A stretch of DNA of 64,000 bases from Eutypa lata (GCA_022661535.1 JAKULF010000008.1:434001-498000); one strand, 5' to 3'. Positions 21,737 to 33,418 are shown, counted from the first letter of the stretch. Made by a program: numbers and translations. Notes: generated from the sequence alone by a model not told the origin.

Positions 21737-23082
21737 GGTGCTGCTGGTGTTGCGAAAAACGAGTGGTGCTCAATTGACGCCGATGTGATATGCGGTGTGG
21801 TATTGGTGGGGGAGTGAGTAGCTAAATATTGATGTTGTGAAATGAACCCGGGACGGTGATATACTAATTCGAATAGTGTAATAATATAATAGGCTTTCTC
21901 TCCTATTATTCAACGACGGTGATGTACACGGTGTGAGCCTAAGGAGTTTTTTGTTGAACCTGAGGAAGAGTTAATAGAATTCGTGACGCGTGTGAGGCAT
22001 CAATCGGATCAACGAGGGGTGTAACTGCCGATGAGGAGAAATAATAGGATCACAAGCTTTTCCAATTGCATAGTATACACTTCCCAAATCAATCCGATCA
22101 CCCCCTGATACTTATTCATTATACATACGTACATGCGTCACGCGGGGTGCGGGGAAGGTGGCATTCCTGAACCGGCCGACCTCCAACCATAGGATTCAGT
22201 GTTGTTGAAGTGAGCAGGTTGGAGATGAAGGTACGGTTATACGTCCGATATGCGGTTATGCTTAATACCTACCTAGACTTGACGTTGTTGCATGTTCACC
22301 TGCAGACCCTCCTATACCTTAGGACAGAATGAGGATGGCTCAGTAGTCATCATTTTCATACCTACTATTCACCGAAAGGTTACCAGCATTTGTCAGAGGA
22401 GACACCAACGCAATAAGACCTGACATAATGTTCGTAATGACTATAATGGCGTGGCTTATGATCTACTCACGTCATGTACACGCACATTATACTTTCTCCT
22501 TTTACCGAACTAGTTTCTGAGAAGCCCTTGCTAGGGTAGATACAACAGCTCACTTCCGAGTTACGACAACAGGAAACGTATCGCAAAATCAACATCTCAT
22601 ATCTCACATACTCTGAAGGCCAACGAAGGTACAACGAAACTACTCTTACAATGTGTGTGTTTAGTCGACCTTTGAGGTAGTCATCTGACTCCGCCAATTT
22701 CATTAACGGCGACATGATCTCGGCTACTAACTATATGTATATGATTGACTGACTAAGAAATGAGTCTTCTAGTAATCAAGTTACACCATTTTAGATGAGA
22801 CACAAACACGTATATAAACTACTTACGATTTGACATGTATCACGTTTCTCAACAGCATAGTCTCTGTTGGTTCTAGGTTGATGGAGAGTAACCGAAGATC
22901 TCAACGTCCCTTTTGCAGGGCCAGTGGATATCACAAGGTATAATTCAATTCTAATTTCTGAAGGTATGGAAAAAGGAAGGCATCAAGTTTTGGACACCGC
23001 CAAACTAACCATAATGCGTTAATCATGCAATGCATTGCTCTAAGGTACAAGACGAAACTCCTCGGCCAACCCCATCGTCTCT
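21737..23082. other. Upstream region of the dioxygenase gene
   Basis: About 1.35 kb, AT-rich in the middle. A minus-strand frame at 22467-22715 has no motif. This is probably promoter and spacer DNA; I see no recognisable binding-site cluster. Confidence 0.55.
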
Positions 23083-23769
23083 TTAATGAGCGCCCGCGCT
23101 GTCGACAGACTCTATCGTAGGTCTTAGTAGGAGGGGGGTTCTCTCGTCGGAAATGCTGCTATTCGCCACTGGGGCAACCGGGGGCGCCTGGCACCGTTTA
23201 AGCTCATACGCAATAGCCCAGCTTCCGAGACGACGGAACCCCTTGATGTGGTTGTGTATGAACCTCGGCCACAGCCAGAAGAGCCTAGCCCAGAAGGCCT
23301 GCGGCTTAGGCGGCGAGAGCTCCATCCCTTCTCTACACGCGTCGGCGGCCTCGACGGCTAGGAGGACCACGGGCGCGAGCCAGCTCCTGTCGCCGCATTC
23401 CTGCCAGTCCTTGTTGTCCCCGACCTCGTCCGCGATGGTGTCCCAGGCGCCCAGACACGACGACAGCACCGAGGCGCTGAGGGAGAGCAGGATGGCGACG
23501 TTCGTGAAGCTCAGGCCCAGCGCCTGGGTGGCGCCGTACTCCATGTAATCCACCGATATGGCGAACTGGCACGTTCCGAAGGGCAGGAGGATGGTTATGG
23601 TGGCGGCCAGGGCCAAGGCCCAGAATACGTAGAAGAACAGGACCGAGATGGCGACCTGGAGCCTCGGGCCGAGCGCTATGCGGGTGACGAGCGAGACCAG
23701 CGTCCCCGTCGCGGCAATCCCCATGAAGGTATCGGATGCGGGTAATAGGGTCCTCGTGCAGATATCCAT
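23083..23769 (-). CDS. Multi-pass membrane protein, unknown function
   Basis: Single exon, 228 residues, GC-rich with good coding bias against AT-rich flanks. At least three strong hydrophobic segments are visible at about residues 15-34, 38-63 and 78-104, and a weaker one near 130-145. A cytosolic-looking tail carries basic residues and ends with a DERTPLL stretch, which matches the acidic dileucine (D/E-x-x-x-L-L) vacuolar or endosomal sorting pattern. No transporter or enzyme motif is recognisable. It is followed in the same orientation by two more membrane-protein genes. I cannot assign a family. Confidence 0.65.
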   Translation of the reverse strand: MDICTRTLLPASDTFMGIAATGTLVSLVTRIALGPRLQVAISVLFFYVFWALALAATITILLPFGTCQFAISVDYMEYGATQALGLSFTNVAILLSLSASVLSSCLGAWDTIADEVGDNKDWQECGDRSWLAPVVLLAVEAADACREGMELSPPKPQAFWARLFWLWPRFIHNHIKGFRRLGSWAIAYELKRCQAPPVAPVANSSISDERTPLLLRPTIESVDSAGAH

Positions 23770-24862
23770 ACTGTGTGTGCGTTTGGGGAGGAGGGGGAGG
23801 TGTGTTTCGGGGAGAGTTCAGTCCGTCATTGCAGCTCTGCTTTGCGACAAAGACGTCTTGGAACAAAGCTGACAAAGACCGACCCGTCCGCCCCTCCTAC
23901 GTGCGTATGTAGAGAGACAGGTACTGGTCACCGAATGACGGAACCGGCAAGCCCGGAAAGACTCGAACTCATGTTATAGCAAGGGCTTTTCCTGAAGAGC
24001 CGATAGGTAGTGAATGACTACTTTAAAAAAGTTTAGGGTCCGCTGCTAACTAGGGGTCTAGTTTTACTTCCGGAAAAAGCTTGTACAATACAGTAGTAGC
24101 AGAGTACATACTTACATACCTAGGTTCGGGGATCGCATCCTTGGCGACGATCACGCATCAGGTACGGGGCATTGTCATGCCCTATTAAAAGGCGCTGATG
24201 TAATCAATTAATCGGTGATCTGCATGACGTCTGAAATCTGAAAGAGATTTGGAACGTGGAATCCTACTACAGGCAGCAGCAGGAATGAGGTATAATAAAC
24301 TATTTAATCTTAAAATAATATATTATCTGATTATGTTGGCGCCGCCACGCTGAGAAGGGAGCGGTGAAACATGTAAGGAGAAACAAAAAGCAATTTTGAA
24401 TGCGCTGGAAACTTAGAAAGCCCAGCAGCTGCCCAGCTGTTCGCATATCGTCCGGAAGCTGCGGAATGTACTTCGTAAGGCTCGCGCTTAAGGGCTTCAA
24501 CTCAACGGGCCGCTTCCCAGTAACGGGACATGCGGTGGAAGGACCGACTCCACTATAAGCATGTGAGGATACTACCCACATATAACACGTACATACATAT
24601 ATGTAGTAATTGGCCTAATAATAAAGCTGCCTGTGTAGCACAGAGAGAGGTATGCTCTAATTGAGCTTATCTCGATAACTTTCGTGATGTTCGCGCTTCC
24701 ATTACAAGAAGAATTAAGTCAATATTTACTCGAAATGCGACAATGTTTTTTTTGGAAGTTTTAAAGTTATTCGTCCTAAATGATACTGTTTGTTGCTCCT
24801 TAACTATAGGTAGGTAGGTACGTAGGTAGGTGGGTCGGTAGGTAGGTAGGTAAGTACATAGT
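23770..24862. other. Intergenic region with TAGG tetramer array
   Basis: No supported gene. A (GGTA)n-type array at about 24809-24853 lies just 3' of the next minus-strand gene. A short hydrophobic frame at 24300-24581 (minus) has no recognisable features. Confidence 0.55.
24809..24853. repeat. Degenerate (AGGT)n tetranucleotide array
   Basis: AGGT/GGTA units with scattered substitutions (GTAC, GGGT, GGTC variants). It is the longest of several related arrays in this window; others are near 3874, 5152, 9636, 38461 and 63964. Confidence 0.85.
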
Positions 24863-25516
24863 TCAACCGCAGACTTGCCTCTCTTTCTTGTCCTCGAGAG
24901 TGATCAGGCCATTCTCCGCGAAGAAATCATTCGACAGGAACACCATCATGTACTTGTGAGCCCACCTCGGAACTGCGAATATCGCGCCCGTTCGCGCGCT
25001 CCGTCGTCTCGGCTCGTCCCCGCGGGCGTCCGGCAGCCTCAGCCTCCCCGTCTGCTCGATCCCGACGTAGCCGTCCATTCGTCTCGCCAACCCGATGATC
25101 CGACCGGCGACCGGCCCGTGGCGGTGTGGCTCCGTGTCGAGATACAGCTCCATGCGCTGCCAGACGTCGAACGAGTTCGATATCGACATGGCGCTGGCCA
25201 GCCACCCGATCAGCATCAGCGCTAGGTCTTCCAGCGCCGGGCTCGTCGCCAGGCTTCGGGCCACGTGGCCGAGTCCGCCTCCTCCTCCTCCAGTGCCCGC
25301 GATCGACCCCTCGAACTCGTATAAGTGGCGGAAGAACGCCGGGAGGAGGAACCAGAAGTTGAACAGCGTGAGGTCCACCCACAGCGCGCAGGCGAACAGG
25401 AACGAGGCCGCGTAGCTGGTGCAGCTCCGCTGTGTGAATACCAGAATGGTGGTCAACATGTACAGCGCGAGAATGACCCAGCAGCTGCCGTAAAGGATCT
25501 GAGTGGTGCTCTGCAT
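24863..25516 (-). CDS. Multi-pass membrane protein, unknown function
   Basis: The frame gives 217 residues from the ATG at 25514-25516 (MQSTTQILYGSCWV). Three hydrophobic segments are visible near residues 7-27, 33-60 and 95-112, separated by a Gly-rich loop (GTGGGGGG). The C-terminal half is basic and Arg-rich (RRRSARTGAI), then amphipathic. GC content and codon choice match the neighbouring membrane-protein gene at 23083-23769, but I see no sequence similarity strong enough to call them paralogues. No enzymatic motif is recognisable. Confidence 0.6.
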   Translation of the reverse strand: MQSTTQILYGSCWVILALYMLTTILVFTQRSCTSYAASFLFACALWVDLTLFNFWFLLPAFFRHLYEFEGSIAGTGGGGGGLGHVARSLATSPALEDLALMLIGWLASAMSISNSFDVWQRMELYLDTEPHRHGPVAGRIIGLARRMDGYVGIEQTGRLRLPDARGDEPRRRSARTGAIFAVPRWAHKYMMVFLSNDFFAENGLITLEDKKERQVCG

Positions 25517-26195
25517 CTTCACAAACACAACACATGCGACCGTCGGTCGTTCTTCTTTCTTGGTGTATTCTTAGGTAAGGGGGACGGAAGGGGTTCCGTT
25601 GGATTGATCGTGTAGGTAAGTTCGGGGGCGAAGCGGTTTACTATCACTTGTAGGATGTCTCTCTAGGTTCGGTTGAAGATGCATTCAATTCAATTCAGTT
25701 CTGAGGAACAATACGGGAATTTTGCTGAGTAGCGTAGGTAAATTGTAGATGGGAGGGAGGGTTAGGTTGCCCCCATTCCATGACTTCGTCACGGTCGGGT
25801 TTTCACCAAATAAGCTTCAGTGAGACAATTTTAGACGGAAAGTCAAATGTTCCTTCCATTCCTGATTACTGTTTACGCCGTTTACACAAGAATACGTCAA
25901 GCGCAGTATGTTTAAACTTAATATAAAGTATCTATAAATACCTACCAGCCTTTGCTAGGGCTATGAAAAGCCTACCTAGGTAGCCTTCTAGGTAATGTGG
26001 TTCTAATTGCAGGCGGATTAATATTCCACGACGATTTAATGTTCTGCAGGTCAACACATATGACTAGCAAAATAGTGGGCGAAAATTCTGAGGACACAAA
26101 AGTTTACGAGATTATAACTACCTAGGTAGATTAACTATTATTCCAGCTTGAGACCTGATCCGCTATCTTGAATGTGATGATCTCTTCCGGGGACC
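25517..26195. other. Intergenic region between two membrane-protein genes
   Basis: About 680 bp, with CCTAGGTAG-type palindromic tetramer tracts near 25973-25995 and 26121-26129. No coding evidence. Confidence 0.6.
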
Positions 26196-27671
26196 TTATA
26201 GGACTCCCTCCTCGGGTGACAGCCTATGCGGGCCCCGAACAGCAGCAGCCAGGGCATTATTCTGGTATCCCCTGATTCCCTGTATCGCTATTCCCCTTTG
26301 TCGAACTTCTTCCAGGGCGAACGCCCCGGCCATGTCGTCGCTGCCGCGAGACGAACCTCCTCCGTCCGGGGTCTTGCTCGCGACGGCCCCGAGAGCGGTC
26401 CAACTCAGCCTCTTTTTCCTACCTTTCCTCATCCGCAGCTGGACGCCGTTGATGCTCTGCTCTAGCGCCACCATCTCTCGTATCTCGCTTGTCTTGCGGT
26501 CGATGGTGCACTCTTGACCCAGTACGCCCGCCCGCGGGTCACCGCCGGGGAAGAGAGCGTCGATGTATTCGTCTAGAGTCCACCGGCGCCGACTAGTGCC
26601 AATGCCGCCACTCCCAATCGAGTACAATCCACCGATGTAACGGCCCTCAAGCCGTTGACGGATCCCCGGAAGCACTCCTATTGATGCGAAGGGGTCGCTC
26701 TCAAACGCGAAATGCGTGACAGCCGGATATGCTAACCTCTGCCCTTGACTCTTCTCTAGGTCATCCCTCGGGGCCAGAGTCCCTAGAGATGCAGTCATGT
26801 CTACCCCTGCGGCGCCGAATGTGAAGACTTGAAGTTTCTCACTCAGCACATGGCTGGGTAGATCTGCGCATAGCTGTGACAGGACCCATGCCGTGTCTAA
26901 GGCGCCAGTGTTGTGAGCTAGGACCCGCACGCCGTCCACGTGTGGCTTCAGGAGATTGGTCCGCACGAGATCATAAAGGGTCGTCGAAGTTGATGTCGGG
27001 ATTTGGAGATTTCGTCTCAAGTATAGGGAAATGATCTCGAAGGGTAGGCCAAGTCTATAGGGAAGAATAGTGTGCATATCTTGACCGAAGAGGTTCGCTA
27101 GGTTCGGGAGGGTTGATTGACGCATGCGAGCATGGCTGATATCGATACCACCCACCACTATCCAGAAGAAATTTCCATCGACATCAGACTCCTCTCCGTC
27201 AGCTACATTTGTTGCGCTTATCAAAATCTGCTCTGTCCCGTTGAGCCGTCTTAGGAGTAGCCAGATTAGGGCGCCTTGTAGGCAAACCCATGGTAGAAAG
27301 AACACCCCAGGGGTTAGGAGCCACAAGGGCAGGGTCGAGATGAGTAGCTGTGCTTCAATTGCGGAAACCAAGATATAGATCAGGAGCTCGCGGGTCTCTC
27401 CCCAGCTTAGATATGTCCGCTGTCGCAACAGAGAGCTTATAAAGGCAGACACGACCTGTGGGACGGACGTAGAGACGTGACGTAAGTCGTGTTTGAGCAG
27501 ATGGATCGCCGGCCGTTGGTGTGTCAACGGCGTAGTTCCTAGTGTCTTGTCCCTAAGAGGGAGAGTGAAGCTCAACGACATTCTAGAAACCCCATCATCC
27601 TTGGGGGGACCGACGTCTTCTAGTTTCGGAGAAGCCGTGGGCGAGGAGGGGCGCGACAGCCACGGCATCAT
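26196..27671 (-). CDS. Conserved membrane-anchored, alpha/beta-hydrolase-like protein
   Basis: Single exon, 491 residues. The N-terminus is polar and Pro/Ser-rich. A hydrophobic region at about residues 94-140 (ELLIYILVSAIEAQLLI, WLLTPGVFFLPWVCLQG) can form two membrane helices. The second half resembles a degenerate alpha/beta-hydrolase fold: strand VRVLAHNTGALDTAWVLSQL, then LQVFTFGAAG. The nucleophile-elbow position reads AHNTGA instead of the usual GxSxG, so catalysis in the ordinary serine manner is not supported. This kind of protein is conserved but uncharacterised in ascomycetes; I infer the fold from motifs only. The C-terminus is basic and disordered (RMRKGRKKR). Confidence 0.75.
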   Translation of the reverse strand: MMPWLSRPSSPTASPKLEDVGPPKDDGVSRMSLSFTLPLRDKTLGTTPLTHQRPAIHLLKHDLRHVSTSVPQVVSAFISSLLRQRTYLSWGETRELLIYILVSAIEAQLLISTLPLWLLTPGVFFLPWVCLQGALIWLLLRRLNGTEQILISATNVADGEESDVDGNFFWIVVGGIDISHARMRQSTLPNLANLFGQDMHTILPYRLGLPFEIISLYLRRNLQIPTSTSTTLYDLVRTNLLKPHVDGVRVLAHNTGALDTAWVLSQLCADLPSHVLSEKLQVFTFGAAGVDMTASLGTLAPRDDLEKSQGQRLAYPAVTHFAFESDPFASIGVLPGIRQRLEGRYIGGLYSIGSGGIGTSRRRWTLDEYIDALFPGGDPRAGVLGQECTIDRKTSEIREMVALEQSINGVQLRMRKGRKKRLSWTALGAVASKTPDGGGSSRGSDDMAGAFALEEVRQRGIAIQGIRGYQNNALAAAVRGPHRLSPEEGVL

Positions 27672-29837
27672 GTAAAGATCGATTGTATTCCTGCATGGTT
27701 ATTTCTCTGACAGCCCACCATCCCGAAATAAAACACGAAAAGATATCATCACATATGGGAAATGGGTTGGTGGTTCAGAGAAGAGCGCGTCTGCGCGTTC
27801 ATTCCAGTGCTATGGATCTGTGACACAACATCATCTATGGCGCATTCCTGGCAGACGAACTTGCTGGTGAAGTGAAATTCCGTCACAGCACAGATATGAT
27901 TCTTGTGAGTCACTAGGGATATCTAGCCCAATAAGAGGTGGCTACAGTATCACGAGTGAAGAGACGACGTACGTAGAGTAGAACCAATCTTCCAGTGCCA
28001 TTTTGATAATATTTTGATAATGCACTACCAAAAAATATGATTTTACCGGCATGTGCTCAATCATAGCCACCTGTCAACCTGTCTAGGGGAAAGGTGCTGT
28101 TTGACGACCTGGTCCGCTTAGAGCTTCAGGGATGGCTGAAAGTTCCCCACGTGTATACCTTCATATTTCTAAAATCAAGTTCACTATATCAATTAGACGA
28201 TTAGATTATACCGAAGGAAGATCTAATTCGGAGTGGCGATTAAAGCAACGCGACTGGCACCTTCTAGGGAAACCGAAGGCAATAGAAGCCCTTGGCTTAA
28301 GGGTAAAATCATCCGGGGAGAAACGTGCGTCCCAAAGCGATCGTAAAGACTACCCGCAACTCCGGATGGTGAGACCGCCGCATCAGATAACGGAATTGGC
28401 CTCCGGTTGCTAAAGTCGGGGAAATAGGAAGATGGGTTTCTTTCGGGCGAAGTTGGGACTTGAGATCCCGGCTACATTGCACTCACTTGATGCCACGCCC
28501 GCCATGCCTTCAAGGGGGGTTCGCCGAGCCTAGTAGATGTGGAGGTCCTCTATAAGCCCGGTTACGGATTCACTACACAGGAAATTCAGCAACGGTGGTG
28601 ATGATCTCACATGCTAGGTATTCTCAAGAGTGTATAGCATATGTTAGGAATAGGCAAGATAGTTTGTCGCGAGTGACGTTAACTCAATTCAAGATCGTCT
28701 TCTCCACAGGCACCAGCGACATCAAAGAGATTAGCGAGAAACTCCAACCCGATATAACCGAAACCTATAGTTGGTGACGAGGTTCGTACGAAAGAACGAA
28801 GTAAAAGACCGAAATAGCCAATAGACACGGGTAGCGGTTTAGATCCGTTACGGAAGAGAAATAAAATTTAATATAAATTGCTGTCGATTCCTTCCGATTC
28901 CTGGATGTCGCTAGTTTTTAGCCTAGTCAGGATATTTTCTCCCCCTGGCAGCCCTGGGGATGTTTATAGGAGCATACCCCCACTGACGGCCGCTAACCCA
29001 GGCTGCCAAGCCTCCAGCCTAGACTCCTTCAGTTGGTTTTGTCTTGGGGTGACCGAGCTGATGGGCAGTCAATATATTTCGGAGTGATATCTTACCCAAT
29101 CATCAATACACACCATCAGGAAACCGGTGATGAGATCTGATATTGAAAGTGGTCTTTCGAGTCCTCGACAGAACATTCCACGTCCATTTCCCATATTCGA
29201 AGAGTGGCAGTGCAAATGTGACGTTAATGTAAAATTTCGAAGAAGACTCGGTCATTATGAGGAGGCACATGACGAATGCCGAGCGAATATATCCTTAGGG
29301 CTAAAGAAACACCGTGGCATCTTGTAGGTAGCAACCGCCAACACCATCCATCCTTCGACGTACGAAGTAGATCTTCCAATACAAGGTACAACTACAATCT
29401 ATTCAGCCTCTAGCTAGGCATTTACTTGATGGGATAATAGCAGATCTGTAGGACAGCCGAAGATAGCCGTGCCGTTACTGGTACATAGACTTGTGAATTG
29501 ACAGTTGAACATCAGTGTGAGTTACTAGGTAGCTAGCAATCAGGAGCTCAGCGCCGAGTCGAGTGGAAGCTGCCACATACTCAACTCTCTTCCATTCCTC
29601 CTTGGTTCCCGATTGGGGGGAAATCACAATGTGATCATGATTCGATTCTTCTTTCCTCAATTTGGCCACTTGGCTCGACTCTCTAGTTGTGTTCATAAAC
29701 CCCTTTCTCCTCCCAAGTTCGTGATTGATCTGCTGTCTCGCATTCCACAGACCAAACAACAGCATTAGTCTCCTACACATAGATCCCAAATTGCAGCAGC
29801 ACAAGACACCGTCTATATATCATACATCAATATCAAA
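27672..29837. other. Gene-poor region, 2.2 kb
   Basis: Several 60-90-codon frames on the plus strand (28132-28413, 28595-28777, 29127-29327) lack recognisable motifs and are separated by stops in all phases. A perfect palindrome TTCGTACGAA lies near 28785. Possibly decayed mobile DNA, but I cannot identify ends or a coding domain. Confidence 0.5.
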
Positions 29838-30515
29838 ATGCGGATTGCTACTAGTCTGTTATCTGTCGCACTTGTCGCGACTTCCACTTGGGCTGCCCCT
29901 CTTGTCGGAAGACAAGATGACATACAGCTTTACCAACTCCAGGTCTCTAGGTATGGTTGTTTCCTTTCCTCGTATCTATTCCTATGACTTACATAGCTTA
30001 TCTTAGTCCGGGTCACGATACCCTTGATGGTCAATATCTTATGACCAACGGGACCACCCTTGGGTTCTTGCTCTCGGCCGAGCCTCCGTTGCAGGTCTAC
30101 ACCACCGAAAGCAGCAAGGATGGGCTTATGGAAATCCACACCTATCCCATCGGCATTGTCAACCATGCTCTCGGTCTCCACGGTCCAAAGGGTCTCATGA
30201 ACTTGGTCGACATGGTCAACCCCCAGGGAGAGAAGGACGACGATGTTGTCCAGGTCTGGGATACGTTCCGCATGGCCGACGATGGAGAACTTCTTAATGA
30301 TGGCGGAGGCCAGTGGTACACATTCCCTGTACGCAGAGGGGGTTATATTGTGAAGTGGTACGATGGTAAGTTGGGAAGCCTTCTACATACCGTCAAAGAT
30401 ATTATACTAATGCCAATTTGTTACAGGCAGCCTTGGCATCACGGACGACTACTTACCTGTGAAGATCTCCATGACGGAGGTCGGCAAGGGCCAGTACAAC
30501 GACATCGAGAACTGA
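29838..30515 (+). CDS. Secreted protein, unknown function
   Basis: Three exons (29838-29950, 30007-30365 and 30427-30515) with introns of 56 and 61 nt give about 186 residues. There is a textbook signal peptide (MRIATSLLSVALVATSTWA, then APL) with a likely Kex2-like site at VGR. The mature part contains YQLQVSSPGHDTLDGQYL, an acidic Gly-rich stretch and Trp residues (YTFPVRRGGYIVKWYDG), and looks like a single compact beta-rich domain. There are no Cys residues, so it is not a disulphide-stabilised effector of the usual type. It resembles abundant cell-wall or extracellular proteins of moulds, but I do not recognise the family with certainty. Confidence 0.8.
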
Positions 30516-31199
30516 GCAGCAATTAGAGCTAATCAGATCACGCCTTTTCTAATGTTTTCATATGGAGTTGGTTAATACCAAAAGTTGCTGTTTTGATTCC
30601 TTTTTTACTATCCTTCTGCAGCCCCGTCAAGTACCTTTGTTTTGTCCATTTATTCCTCATCTATACTTCAGTTGTCAGTGGACCACTGGATAGCATTAGT
30701 TGCTGGACCTTATGCTAGGCTATAGGTAAAGGGGCTTGCTACCAGACCATGCAAGCAAATTAAGCAACTAGTACTAGATAGTTCCTGTATATATATGCTT
30801 AGTATTTAAAAAGTTCGAAACAACATACTGCGGAAATCATTACTATGTGCCACTCTGTCTTATACGATCCCACACTGCTAGCCGCTAGGTATTTATAAAC
30901 GACTTGTCTACGTTCTGAGTTCCGCATTTCACAAGACCGTATGAATACATGCTGTGAATTTATTATACTTAGATCTCCCTGTTTGATACGATTCCAGAGT
31001 TTGGTTATTCAAAAATTTGGAGGATTTCACGGTTTCAAACCCATTATCAAGAGGCAATTACTATTTCGACTTTCAACATGTAGATTATATGTCCGTACTC
31101 GAGCGTTGAAGAAATAGCTTCGAGAGAGACTATTAACCTCTGTTTCTTACAACCCAGTCAGGCAAAGTCGAATATTAGCCTCAACAATATCAACTGAGT
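30516..31199. other. Convergent intergenic region
   Basis: About 680 bp, AT-rich, between the 3' ends of the secreted-protein gene and the Hsp70-like gene. No coding evidence. Confidence 0.65.
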
Positions 31200-33418
31200 T
31201 CACTCAGATCTCAATGTCAAATATTTAGTCGCTAGCGTCCTGCCGCCGTGAATGAGTGAAATGTCCACGGAGGCCCCCGAAACCTCGAAATGGGCGTCGT
31301 ATTCGAATGTGTAATACTCCTTCTGTTCCCCATTATCCGCTCGCCTTGATACTGACTTAAGCTTTTCGACGGGGACTGGGGTGTCAACTATCAGGTTGAC
31401 TAGGTGGCACAGTGAAGCATCCAGTCTCTGCGGAGGTTCATGGCCATGGTGGGTATATATCCTCAACCCACCAGTTTTCACGCCAGTGGTGCTGGTATCA
31501 AACTTATTGTGCCAGCTGGTAGTTCCAGAGTCTTGCAGTTGGACAAGCTGCCCTCGCTTGATAATCCAATGCATCTGGTTATCAGCTACGTAAGCCCCTC
31601 TCAGGTCATCCCATTGCTTATCTTGAGTTTCATGGATGCCCGGAATAAAAGGATATTGCCTGTATACCCATCCATAACTCTGTCTAGCCACCCTAGCCCG
31701 AACCTCTATGCGCCCGTCGAGCAAACCATAGCCCATAGAAGCAAGGGTGACTGCACCACGACAAATAGCAGCCCATCTATCGGTAATTACTTATTAACCT
31801 CCAATCAACAAAGTATTGTGTGTGTAATTCTCGGGCCTACTTACGATCGTTCACCGGCTTGTCGTAGCACAACAAGCTCTTTCCCACAATCAAGTAGGGA
31901 ATTGCCAAGATGGCGACTTTGGCCGTATCCCCCAACCAGAAGCACCAGCTGAATATATTTTGTTAGTGGCAGACAGATGAAACGTTAAGGTTATATTTAC
32001 CTTTGGGCTTTGGCCAGTTTTCTGCCGGGCTGCCTTCATTTGACCTGCAATCAGAGCACGAATTCGGGTGATAGAAGACTCGAACATCTTGGAAATTTCC
32101 GCACTATTTCGGAAATCGTCAGTAACAATACCATTTGATGAGACGGTGCATCACTATAGCGTTTACAGCACTGCTTTGGACAGTTGGTTTAGACTTACGA
32201 GGTCAAAGCAATATAGTGTCGCAAGGTCCCCTCCGGAAAAAACAAATCCCACACTTCGCTGTTTCCATTATCGCCTGTGAAGTTTCTCTTAATGCCATAC
32301 TCCCAATCATCGTTGATCACCTTCTCGATATCGGATAGGGAGGCTTTATTCCAGGTAGCTGGACCCATACGGTCCTTCAAGTATGTTTTAAATTCTTGAT
32401 CAACCATGATCGCTCCGCATAGTGCCCCTGGTCAATTGTTCAGTTTCCGTGCCGTTCATGATTAATTTGGCATCGAATGATTACCTGTTCCTTCGGCTAC
32501 CTCGCTGATAGCCAGCGGATCTGTGCCTTCCACTTTGTATGTAATGATGTCCTGAAATGATCAGTAGAGAAGTTTGCTTTCGATAACGCCTAGTTGACTC
32601 ACAGCCGTTCCTCCACCACAATCGCATACTATAAATGTATTGCCCACCTATATTCTCTTTAGTTGGGTAATTATCTTCATACGCATCGGTACTTTACCTA
32701 CTTGCAAGTCGGGACGGCCCTTGAGCCCGGGCAAAACAGACAATGCAGCGGCTTCGGGTTCTGAGATTAAGGACAGCTTTGTCTCGCCTAAAAGCCTTGG
32801 TTCGCATATCCCTGCAAGCTCAACTGCTCTGCGCATACGATCACGAGCGTAGTCGGTCCATATGGCAGGTACAGTAACAATGACGTGGAGTGGAACACTA
32901 TCAATTAGGGCTTCCCCTTTAGCTTCTTTGATAATCGTAATGGCGTGTCCCCAGAGCTCACGTAGATAGTCAGCGACCACCTCGATTGAACTCTTACCAA
33001 GTCTCTTCATTTCGGTTTTCGCGTTCTCGATTTGTGGCGAAAATTTTACATATTTACGCAAGTCGTCTTCTTCTAAGAGCAACAGCTTGAAGAATCGTAA
33101 GGGCTGCACACCAGGAGGAACGTCGTATCCCCATGAAATCGGCCCATCCGAATCTAAGCCGTAATGAATTGCCGAAGGTACCTTTGGGGAGTCAAAAGTG
33201 TGGCTAAGTCTTGAAGACCAGGAACTGACAAGGTCGGGTGTACCCTCATCAGTGGAAAGTTTCCATGAGACACCTGAGAATCTATAAGAGCAAAGGTAAG
33301 AATATACGTTGTTCGAATATAATATAATAAAGAGGAAGCATGGTTTAGATCCTTACGTCGTACCAAAGTCAATTCCAATCAACAACGTAACTTTATCACC
33401 TCCGAGAAGTGCCTCCAT
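31200..33418 (-). CDS. Hsp70-like ATPase domain protein
   Basis: Eight exons: 33357-33418, 32702-33281, 32603-32647, 32485-32551, 32199-32427, 32001-32103, 31845-31948 and 31200-31776. All seven introns are 51-95 nt with GT-AG ends, and the joins are in frame for about 588 residues. The actin-like ATPase signatures are intact: phosphate-1 loop GIDFGTTFSGVSW (from residue 15), VTVPAIWTDYARDRM, phosphate-2 FIVCDCGGGTAD (about 220-230) and adenosine motif LVLLVGGYGQS (about 363-373). The C-terminal part lacks the canonical Hsp70 substrate-binding beta-sandwich and no EEVD ends it. This matches the large fungal family of HSP70/12-like proteins, whose roles are mostly unknown. It is probably cytosolic. 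It is transcribed divergently from the gene at 34018. Confidence 0.93.

Noticed and set aside
23935..24010. Possible tRNA on the minus strand with a GAGTTCGAGTC B-box-like segment
   Set aside because: The flanking stems are too short to make a cloverleaf and no matching A-box or anticodon arm can be drawn.
28690..28800. Solo LTR with a primer-binding-like TTGGTGACGAGG
   Set aside because: I could not identify a 5' end, terminal TG...CA pair or target-site duplication, and no retroelement coding sequence is nearby.
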